A program made the position numbers and the translations under genes. 8,315 nucleotides of DNA from Bacteroidales bacterium (GTDB lineage: Bacteria; Bacteroidota; Bacteroidia; Bacteroidales; UBA7960). Below, one piece after another: positions 1 to 5,815 of this stretch. Numbering within the stretch: the stretch's first letter is position 1; every line of letters begins with the position of its first letter. The stretch lies in NCBI GenBank assembly GCA_003553005.1, contig PUPG01000053.1, positions 1-8,315 of the forward strand, read 5' to 3'. The notes beneath the pieces are model-generated. The model worked only from the letters and a program-made list of their open reading frames with translations, searched no databases and was not told where the DNA came from.

Positions 1-546
1 GGCAATATGGTGTCGTTGATACAGAGTAACTACCGTGGGATGGGCAGCGGGATGACGCCGCCGGAGCTGGGTTTCGTGATCCAGAATCGCGGCGAGGGAT
101 TTACGCTTGAACCGGACCATTTCAACACCTACGAGCCGGGCAAACGGCCCTTTCATACCATCATTCCGGGATTCATCACAAAAGACGATGAGCCCTACAT
201 CAGCTTTGGCGTCATGGGCGGCGGGATGCAGCCCCAGGGCCAGGCCCAGATGGTCATCAACATGATCGATTTCGGCATGAACCTGCAGGAGGCCGGAGAT
301 GCACCCAGGATACAGCACATCGGTTCTTCAGAGCCCACCGGACAGGCAATGACTGATGGGGGCACGGTACTGCTGGAATCCGGGTTTCCCTATGAAACCA
401 TCCGGGAGCTCATGGAAAAAGGACACACCATTCAGTGGGCCAACGGCCCATTTGGCGGCTACCAGGCCATCAAGTGGGACGCGGAACACGGCGTGTATTA
501 CGGGGCATCGGAATCCCGGAAGGACGGCCAGGCGGCAGGGTATTAG
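1..546 (+). CDS. Gamma-glutamyltransferase-family protein, C-terminal part (5' truncated by window)
   Basis: The reading frame is open from base 1 and ends at TAG 544-546, giving 181 visible residues. This is the small-subunit (C-terminal) half of an Ntn-hydrolase of the gamma-glutamyltranspeptidase family, which self-cleaves before a catalytic Thr and then hydrolyses or transfers gamma-glutamyl or related amides. The first visible residues (GNMVSLIQS) match the strand that follows the catalytic Thr. By comparison with E. coli Ggt, that Thr should lie about 10 residues upstream, outside the window. Family landmarks are IQNRGEGF near residues 27-34, PGKRPFHT near 47-54, FGVMGGGMQPQGQ near 69-81 and EAGDAPRIQH near 97-106. 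The loop that is GSPGG in classical glutathione-acting enzymes reads GVMGG here, as in the YwrD/HpxW-like branch, so glutathione should not be assumed as substrate. The N-terminus and any signal peptide are not visible. The gene is convergent with the permease at 644-3058, so the two are not co-transcribed. Confidence 0.9.
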   Translation, partial: GNMVSLIQSNYRGMGSGMTPPELGFVIQNRGEGFTLEPDHFNTYEPGKRPFHTIIPGFITKDDEPYISFGVMGGGMQPQGQAQMVINMIDFGMNLQEAGDAPRIQHIGSSEPTGQAMTDGGTVLLESGFPYETIRELMEKGHTIQWANGPFGGYQAIKWDAEHGVYYGASESRKDGQAAGY

Positions 547-560
547 GCGGCAATACAGAA

Positions 561-612
561 GCTATGGCATACCCCGTAGCCGCAGCGCTTGAGCTGCGGA
601 GATAATGCTCCG
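561..612 (+). terminator. Overlapping hairpins in the convergent gap; possible weak 3'-end structure
   Basis: The 97-bp gap (547-643) between the convergent genes holds three short hairpins. The first pairs GCTATGG (561-567) with CCGTAGC (574-580) across a 6-nt loop. It has one wobble that is U-G only in plus-strand RNA and would be an A-C mismatch on the other strand. The second pairs CCGCAGC (580-586) with GCTGCGG (593-599), a perfect 7-bp stem. The third pairs CGGAG (597-601) with CTCCG (608-612) and is incompatible with the second. No T-tract follows on either strand, so this is not a standard intrinsic terminator. A role in ending or protecting the plus-strand transcript is inference. 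Confidence 0.35.
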
Positions 613-643
613 AACCAATCCGGTCGCCACAAAGGATGCTTTT

Positions 644-3058
644 CTATTCATAACGCAGCGATATGGACGGATTCATCGAGGCCGTGCGGATCACCCGGTA
701 GGTGATGCTGCCTACGGCGATCACCAGTGCGATCACAAATCCCAGCAGAAAATCCTGCAGCCGCATGCTGATGCGGTATGGGTAGTTTTGCAGCCAGTTT
801 CCTGCCACCCAATAGACCAAAGGCCAGGCAACAAGCGTAGCCAGGGCCACGAGCGTCAGCACCTCCCTGGCTACCATCAGCCAGATCGTGGATATCCCGG
901 CACCAAAAGTCTTGCGTATGCCGATCTCTTTAACCCGTTGCTGCAGGGAAAAAGCCGTTAGGCCGTACAAGCCCATGGATGCGATAAAAATGGCCAGGAT
1001 GGTAAAGATCACCGAAAGTCTTGCATTCTGCCTTTCTTCACGATAAAGGCGATTGAAGTCCTCATCCATGAATAAATACAACATGGGCTGGTGGGCAGCA
1101 AAGCTGTCCCAAAGCGCTTCGGTTTCCCGCAACACCGTTTGCAGCATGGGGCCTTCATAACGAATGCTGACGTATCCCCAGTGCATGTCTTCCTGCTTGA
1201 ACATCACAATGGCCGGGGCGATATCATTCCGCAAAGACTCAAAATGAAAGTCTTTGAGTATGCCGATCACGGGGTAGCCGGGCGGGCCATGGCCGTGGTT
1301 GATCACACGTGTGGCGAATGGGTCATCAATGCCCATATTGCGCACGGCTCGCTCATTGATCAAACAGGCTTCCCGATCGGTAAGCATCTCCGGGTCAAAA
1401 TAGCGTCCCTCGGCCACTTCAAAGCCAAAAGTCTCCAGGTAATCGTAATCGGCGAACGTGCTATTCAGCAAAAAGGTTTCATCGCCCCTACCCGGCAGGG
1501 TGTAACTGTTGCTGTTGGGTGCTCTTCCAGGTATCGTGGTGGAAGCCGATACGCTCAGCACACCGGGCACACCCTGCAGTTCGGTTTTGAAGGCATCGAC
1601 CTGTGCACCGAGCACATAGGCCCTTCTCACCACAAGAATATTTTCCGTATCAAAACCAAGATCCTTGTTCACCATGTACACCAGCTGCCGGTACATCACC
1701 ACGGAACCGGTGATCAGCATGATGGAGATGACGAACTGCAGCACGGTAAGTGCCATGCGGACCCTGATGTTTTGCTTGCCGCTGTTTTTGCCTTTCAGGA
1801 CCGTCGCCGGATGAAAGGAAGAGAGGTAGAATGCCGGGTAACCTCCTGCCAGCAATCCTATGATGCCAATCAGGACAAACAAGGCTGGAATGACATACCA
1901 GCTTCCGAAGTAGGATAGCGATAAGCCCAGAGAAAGCAGGTCGTTAAAATAGGGAAGAGAAAGTTCAACCAGCACCAGGGCGACCAGCAAGGCCACAAAG
2001 GCCAGGATCACGGTTTCTGCAATAAATTGGCGTATGAGCATGCCCCTGGACGCCCCGACAACCTTTTTCATTCCCACCTCCCGGGCACGCTTGGTGGCTT
2101 GTGCCGTAGAGAGGTTCATGAAGTTGATGGAGGCAATGACGATGATCAATGCACCAATGCTGCCAAATATCCAGAGGTATTTAGGGTCATTCGGTGGATG
2201 GTGACTGGATTCAACGGAAGGATCCAGGTGAATGGCGGTAAGTGGTTGCAGAAAATAATTAAATTGATTGCCCGCCGCCAGGAATTCCTCCACGGTAACG
2301 CCCATGAACTCACGGAGGACGGGTCCGATATACTTAAGGATCAGTGCCTCGAACCGTTCGCTCACCGCTGCGGGATCTGCATCCGCTTGCAGCTTGACAT
2401 AGCTGAAGAGGTTGTTGGATAGGATCTGTGTAAGGTCCCAGGTGGGATGGGTCGACGTGATGGACCCCAGCATGCCGGCGCGGAAGTGAGAATTCTCCGG
2501 GATGTCTTCCATCACGCCTGTTACCCGGAAATATTCTTCCTCTCCTCCTGCCTGGAGGAGCTTATTCATGGGGTCCTCATCTCCAAAGAAGCGGCGTGCC
2601 GCGGTTTCCGAGAGCACGACGGAATACGGTTCAGCAAGTGCTGTTTCCGGATTGCCACGGATCAATGGGATGGAGAAAAAATCGAAAAAGGTAGAGTCTA
2701 CCATGGCCAGATGGTCTTCGGTATAAAACCTGTCTTCAATGCGAATGACCGTTTCATCCCAGATATGCATGCGAAGAAAACTTTCCACCTCCGGAAACTC
2801 TTCGGCAATAATTGGCGCAAGCGGCGGAGAGGTGTAGGCCATTTTGGCTTCCTGTCCGGAGAATCTCCCGTGCAGCCCGATGCGGTAAATCTGGTCGCGG
2901 TGTTCATGAAATTTGTCGTAGCTGAATTCATTGATGACAAACAGGGCAATGAGCAGGGCGCAGGCCAGTCCGACCGCCAGGCCAAATACGTTGATGAAGA
3001 CATATGCTCCCTGGCGTTTTAACGCCCGCACACTGTATTTGATGAGGTGTCGTAACAT
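644..3058 (-). CDS. FtsX/MacB-type ABC transporter permease (distal of a pair)
   Basis: This is an inner-membrane permease of 804 residues with the layout of the large Bacteroidota MacB_PCD/FtsX proteins. An N-terminal membrane helix lies at about 22-42 and a large periplasmic domain at 44-295. A first FtsX block has helices near 296-316, 345-367 and 388-412, with AREVGMKKVVGA at 325-336 between the first two. A fifth helix is at 436-455 and a second periplasmic domain at 456-679. A second FtsX block has helices near 680-701, 732-752 and 769-789, with VKEIGIRKTFGA at 709-720. The repeated E-x-G-x-(R/K)-K-x-x-GA motif is the hallmark of the FtsX fold. The frame can be extended to a TTG at 3106. 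I chose ATG 3058 because MLRHLIKYSVRALKRQ followed by the first helix is the usual family N-terminus. The stop is TAG (644-646). It lies 100 bp after its paralogue at 3159-5588 on the same strand and is probably in the same transcript. There is no ATP-binding domain or neighbouring ATPase. Substrate is unknown; families of this type export lipids, peptides or drugs, or act as mechanotransmitters. Confidence 0.9.
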   Translation of the reverse strand: MLRHLIKYSVRALKRQGAYVFINVFGLAVGLACALLIALFVINEFSYDKFHEHRDQIYRIGLHGRFSGQEAKMAYTSPPLAPIIAEEFPEVESFLRMHIWDETVIRIEDRFYTEDHLAMVDSTFFDFFSIPLIRGNPETALAEPYSVVLSETAARRFFGDEDPMNKLLQAGGEEEYFRVTGVMEDIPENSHFRAGMLGSITSTHPTWDLTQILSNNLFSYVKLQADADPAAVSERFEALILKYIGPVLREFMGVTVEEFLAAGNQFNYFLQPLTAIHLDPSVESSHHPPNDPKYLWIFGSIGALIIVIASINFMNLSTAQATKRAREVGMKKVVGASRGMLIRQFIAETVILAFVALLVALVLVELSLPYFNDLLSLGLSLSYFGSWYVIPALFVLIGIIGLLAGGYPAFYLSSFHPATVLKGKNSGKQNIRVRMALTVLQFVISIMLITGSVVMYRQLVYMVNKDLGFDTENILVVRRAYVLGAQVDAFKTELQGVPGVLSVSASTTIPGRAPNSNSYTLPGRGDETFLLNSTFADYDYLETFGFEVAEGRYFDPEMLTDREACLINERAVRNMGIDDPFATRVINHGHGPPGYPVIGILKDFHFESLRNDIAPAIVMFKQEDMHWGYVSIRYEGPMLQTVLRETEALWDSFAAHQPMLYLFMDEDFNRLYREERQNARLSVIFTILAIFIASMGLYGLTAFSLQQRVKEIGIRKTFGAGISTIWLMVAREVLTLVALATLVAWPLVYWVAGNWLQNYPYRISMRLQDFLLGFVIALVIAVGSITYRVIRTASMNPSISLRYE

Positions 3059-3158
3059 GAGTGCTTGTCTTTTGTATATGTTTAAATGGGTTTCAAGGTC
3101 TGGCAAAGGCTGCTGGAATCACCTGAGTGCCGCTTCTGCCCCACAAACCGCGATTGTC
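3059..3158 (-). promoter_or_regulatory. Gap between the two permease genes, with an A-rich leader motif
   Basis: This 100-bp gap separates the stop of the upstream permease from ATG 3058. On the minus strand it ends in an A-rich leader containing ACAAAAGACAA (3075-3065), 6 nt before the ATG. The same 11-mer precedes the kinase start at 5812. There is no Shine-Dalgarno sequence, which is normal for Bacteroidota, where A-rich upstream bases favour initiation. I see no convincing terminator or TAnnTTTG promoter element, so read-through from the upstream permease gene is the simplest reading. Confidence 0.3.
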
Positions 3159-5588
3159 TTATTCGTGTCGCAGCGAATCCAAAATATTTTTCCTGGACTG
3201 CTGTAAGGCCAGGATGTTGATTACCCCCAGGGCCAGGATCAGGCCAATGACACCTGAAATAACAAAATACCATGGGGTTAGCGATATGCTGTAAGCAAAA
3301 TTGTCAAGCCACCTGTCCATGAAATAATAACTCAACGGCCAGGCAATCAGGCAGGACAACAGGATCAGCAACGCAAACTCCCTGGATACCATTCCGGACA
3401 GGTTGGCCAGGGATGCACCAAGCACTTTCCGTACGCCAAACTCCTTCCTCCTGGACTCCATCACATAAAATGTGGTTCCGATAAGGCCCATGGCGGCGAT
3501 CAGGATGGCCAATACGGTCATGACCCTGGAAAGGCTGGCGGCTTGAAGCTCCGAACGGTATAAACCGGCATATCGCTCATCCAGGAAATACCAGTGGGGT
3601 TGATCGCTGCCAATGGTGGCATTGTCCCATGCCAGCTCAATGGCACGGACCACTTCGTTGAGGTCCCTGCTATTGAATCGCACGAGTATTTTATAAGAAG
3701 CGGGGGGCTGGTAGATGAGTTCGTGCAAGACAAAAAAGGCCATCGGCAATACTTCCTCATGCACACTTCGGTAATGAATATCTTCCACAATGCCGATCAA
3801 TTGCTTCCGGTCGTGGGCATCCCAAAATCCCTGGAGGACAATTCCGATGCTATCCATCACGCCAAGGCTGCGGGCTGCGGTTTCATTCAGGATCACCGAC
3901 TCCACGCTATCCCTTGGAAAGGCCATGTCAAGGGTCCGGCCTGCGCGCATGTTAGCGCCCAATGCTTCAAAATAACCGAAGTCAACCGGGGAGAAGTAAA
4001 TACGCCGGGCGTCCTCGTCCGACAAGTGGGGTTGTCGCAATCTGCCCTGGTTGCCAATCCAGTCGGCTGGAGCATGTGTGCCGGCACTGACGTGTGTTAC
4101 CCACGGATATTGCTGCATCTCATGCTGAAAAACCTGGTACACTTGTCGCATTTGTGCCGTCATAGGGTTGTGCACGACGATCACCGACTCTTGGTCAAAC
4201 CCGGTATGCCTCATCGAGTGGCGGATTTGCTGATAAAGGATGAAGCTACTCGCGATCAGTCCGATCGATATGGCAAACTGCACGACGATAAGCACTTGCC
4301 GGAATCGCAGTCCGGATCCGCCCTGTTGTTTTTTGCCCTGGACAAAGGTATGGCCTTTAAGTACATGCACAGGATTATAGCGTGACAGCACAAAAGCCGG
4401 GTAGGTCCCTGAAAGCACCGAGACCACGATCCATAATCCCGGTATGACCAACGGCAGGAGTCCGGGCCATCCGTCAGACATGCGAATATCATTGCCTGAA
4501 ATGCGGTTAAAGCCCGGGATGAACAACTCAGCCAACATCACCCCAACGAGTAGTGCGATGCCGGATACGATAAATGACTCGGTAAGAAAGCTGCGTACCA
4601 GTTTCCCCTTATGGGCGCCCAACACTTTGCGCACACCCACTTCCCGGGAGCGCATGGCTGACTTGGCGCTGCTCAGGTTAATATAGTTCAGGCAGGCCAG
4701 CAGCAGGATCAGCAATGCAGATACAGAAAAAATATAGATGGTCGACCTGCTACCGCTTTCTATAGGGAAAAAACTCCTGAGGTTGGCAGAGCCCAGGTAG
4801 ACATCTCTCAGTGGCTGAAGGCCAAAAGAGTAGATGTCGCGAAGGAACCCCTCGTGGTGAACGGCTCCGTAGAGCTCCTGCAACTTGGATGGCATTTCCG
4901 CCACGTTGGCATCATCCCTCAGCATCAGGTAAAACGCAGAGGAATGATTCCCCCACGATTCAAACATATCTTGATTGTACTCACGCAAATACGCAATGTT
5001 ATACACCACGTCAAACTGCAAATGCGAGTGCTTTGGGACATTTTGTATGATACCGCTGACAAAGAAACCAAGTCTAAACCCATCCTCTTCGTAGGAAACC
5101 TGCTTCCCAATTGGATCTTCCTCGCCAAATAATTGCCGGGCGGTGTCCTCGGTCAGGAACACGGCACGGGGATTGGTTGCAAAATCTTCCTTCGAGCCAG
5201 AAAGCAAGGTAAAGGAAAACATCTCCAGGAAATCGGGATCGGCATGCACATCCCGCACCCGTGCCACCCTGTCTTCGTGCTCCAGGTCATATTCAACACC
5301 TGAACTAAACAACCTGGTCACTTTTTTCACCTCAGGAAGGTCGGCTGCCAGGTGATCATAAAACCTGGCCGGAAGCTGGACGGAAAGAATGTCCGGGTTA
5401 AACAAGTTACTGGTGACCCTGTAGATATGCGCTTCGTGTTCATGAAATCGATCATACCTGCTTTCATCATATACATAAATGGCGATGATGATAAAACCGC
5501 CTATCCCGATGCTTAGTCCGAGGATATTGACAAAGGCTGAAAACTTTTGTCTGAGCATTTGCCGAAATACAAGTTTGAGAGATACCAT
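3159..5588 (-). CDS. FtsX/MacB-type ABC transporter permease (promoter-proximal of a pair)
   Basis: This 809-residue inner-membrane permease is a paralogue of the gene at 644-3058 and has the same eight-helix plan. The first helix is near 19-40 and a periplasmic domain spans about 42-282. The first FtsX block has helices near 283-304, 335-356 and 377-398 with SREVGVRKVLGA at 314-325. A helix at 431-451 is followed by a second periplasmic domain at 455-685. The last block has helices near 686-707, 735-755 and 771-795 with KEFGVRKVLGA at 715-725. Start ATG 5588 gives the usual family N-terminus (MVSLKLVFRQMLRQ, then NILGLSIGIGG); Met11 is a less likely alternative. The stop is TAA (3159-3161). 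It is the first gene after the divergent control region and is probably co-transcribed with the next permease. The two could pair as a heterodimer, but that is inference. No ATPase is encoded in the window and the cargo is unknown. Confidence 0.9.
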   Translation of the reverse strand: MVSLKLVFRQMLRQKFSAFVNILGLSIGIGGFIIIAIYVYDESRYDRFHEHEAHIYRVTSNLFNPDILSVQLPARFYDHLAADLPEVKKVTRLFSSGVEYDLEHEDRVARVRDVHADPDFLEMFSFTLLSGSKEDFATNPRAVFLTEDTARQLFGEEDPIGKQVSYEEDGFRLGFFVSGIIQNVPKHSHLQFDVVYNIAYLREYNQDMFESWGNHSSAFYLMLRDDANVAEMPSKLQELYGAVHHEGFLRDIYSFGLQPLRDVYLGSANLRSFFPIESGSRSTIYIFSVSALLILLLACLNYINLSSAKSAMRSREVGVRKVLGAHKGKLVRSFLTESFIVSGIALLVGVMLAELFIPGFNRISGNDIRMSDGWPGLLPLVIPGLWIVVSVLSGTYPAFVLSRYNPVHVLKGHTFVQGKKQQGGSGLRFRQVLIVVQFAISIGLIASSFILYQQIRHSMRHTGFDQESVIVVHNPMTAQMRQVYQVFQHEMQQYPWVTHVSAGTHAPADWIGNQGRLRQPHLSDEDARRIYFSPVDFGYFEALGANMRAGRTLDMAFPRDSVESVILNETAARSLGVMDSIGIVLQGFWDAHDRKQLIGIVEDIHYRSVHEEVLPMAFFVLHELIYQPPASYKILVRFNSRDLNEVVRAIELAWDNATIGSDQPHWYFLDERYAGLYRSELQAASLSRVMTVLAILIAAMGLIGTTFYVMESRRKEFGVRKVLGASLANLSGMVSREFALLILLSCLIAWPLSYYFMDRWLDNFAYSISLTPWYFVISGVIGLILALGVINILALQQSRKNILDSLRHE

Positions 5589-5595
5589 GGCTGTC

Positions 5596-5624
5596 TGATC
5601 ATTAGGATTTATCCTATTTTATCA
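5596..5624. repeat. Interrupted inverted repeat before the permease start
   Basis: The core is a perfect TAGGAT (5603-5608), TT, ATCCTA (5611-5616). It is flanked by a second matching pair, TGAT (5596-5599) and ATCA (5621-5624), with unpaired gaps of 3 and 4 bases. The element begins 7 bases upstream of ATG 5588 on the minus strand. It could be an operator for a dimeric regulator such as the NarL-type protein encoded at 7708. It could also be a small hairpin over the permease ribosome-binding region. Short AT-rich inverted repeats also arise by chance. Confidence 0.4.
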
Positions 5625-5728
5625 AAAAAAGCACCAAACAGCATATACTCCTGACTTACTGATCTTTTGAGGTTAACACACCCCATTTAAGCGTTCGTTT
5701 CAGGACATAAGATGTACAAATTCGGACA

Positions 5729-5815
5729 ATGGATGTAGAAGGAGTAAAGGACGAAAAGACAAAAAGACAAAAAGACTTACCTTTAACGCCCAAAATCACA
5801 AAAGACAACCGATGA
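5729..5815 (+). CDS. Possible 28-codon leader ORF overlapping the kinase start (ATGA)
   Basis: ATG 5729-5731 opens a frame of 28 sense codons that ends in TGA 5813-5815. That TGA overlaps the kinase ATG 5812-5814 as ATGA, the classic arrangement for translational coupling. The predicted peptide begins MDVEGVKDEKTKRQKD and is very rich in Lys, Asp and Thr. It has no membrane segment or recognisable domain. The 8-bp tandem repeat lies inside it, and since 8 is not a multiple of 3 the peptide itself is not repetitive. There is no Shine-Dalgarno sequence. An 8-codon ORF in another frame (5712-5738) starts just upstream. Chance is a serious alternative in such A-rich sequence, where stop codons in this frame happen to be missing. 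Confidence 0.2.
   Translation: MDVEGVKDEKTKRQKDLPLTPKITKDNR
5750..5776 (+). repeat. 8-bp tandem repeat, consensus GACAAAAA, 3.4 copies
   Basis: The copies are GACGAAAA (5750-5757), GACAAAAA (5758-5765), GACAAAAA (5766-5773) and a partial GAC (5774-5776). A related but separate ACAAAAGACAA lies at 5798-5808, 3 nt before the kinase ATG. The array lies 35 bp upstream of the kinase start, within its probable 5' leader. Such an array can change copy number by slippage, which would alter leader length and, if the ORF at 5729 is translated, its frame. It may equally be just an unstructured A-rich leader that favours initiation. Confidence 0.75.

Larger units (their letters stand above)
5589..5811. 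promoter_or_regulatory. Divergent control region between permease pair and two-component operon
   Basis: This 223-bp stretch is clearly richer in A and T than the flanking genes and must hold the leftward start for the permeases and the rightward start for the kinase. It contains an inverted repeat at 5596-5624, close to the permease start, and an 8-bp tandem repeat at 5750-5776 in the kinase leader. I looked for the Bacteroidota promoter pattern (TTTG or TTG, about 19 bp, TAnnTTTG) on both strands and found no full match, so no promoter is placed. Control by the neighbouring response regulator is plausible from the arrangement but not shown. Confidence 0.5.

Noticed and set aside
605..961. 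Plus-strand open frame across the convergent gap and permease 3' end
   Set aside because: Nearly all of it is antisense to the second FtsX block of the permease. The product is full of His, Gln and Pro with no domain.
1091..1918. Long plus-strand open frame of 275 codons inside the distal permease
   Set aside because: It lies fully antisense to a well-supported permease. Its translation is rich in His, Gly and Arg with no recognisable domain, as expected for a shadow frame.
3059..3158. Terminator or separate promoter between the two permease genes
   Set aside because: I saw no stable hairpin with a T-tract and no promoter pattern, so co-transcription is the simpler reading.
3594..4385. Plus-strand open frame of 263 codons inside the proximal permease
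   Set aside because: It is antisense to conserved permease sequence and has His-rich, low-hydrophobicity content with no motif. It is a shadow frame.
5737..5744. Shine-Dalgarno-like AGAAGGAG in the kinase leader
   Set aside because: It is 67 nt before the kinase ATG, and no start codon lies at proper spacing after it. Bacteroidota seldom use such sites.
5589..5811. Bacteroidota-type promoter elements (TAnnTTTG) in the divergent region
   Set aside because: Only partial look-alikes occur (for example ATCTTTTG near 5662-5669), without a properly spaced upstream element. Placing a promoter would be guesswork.
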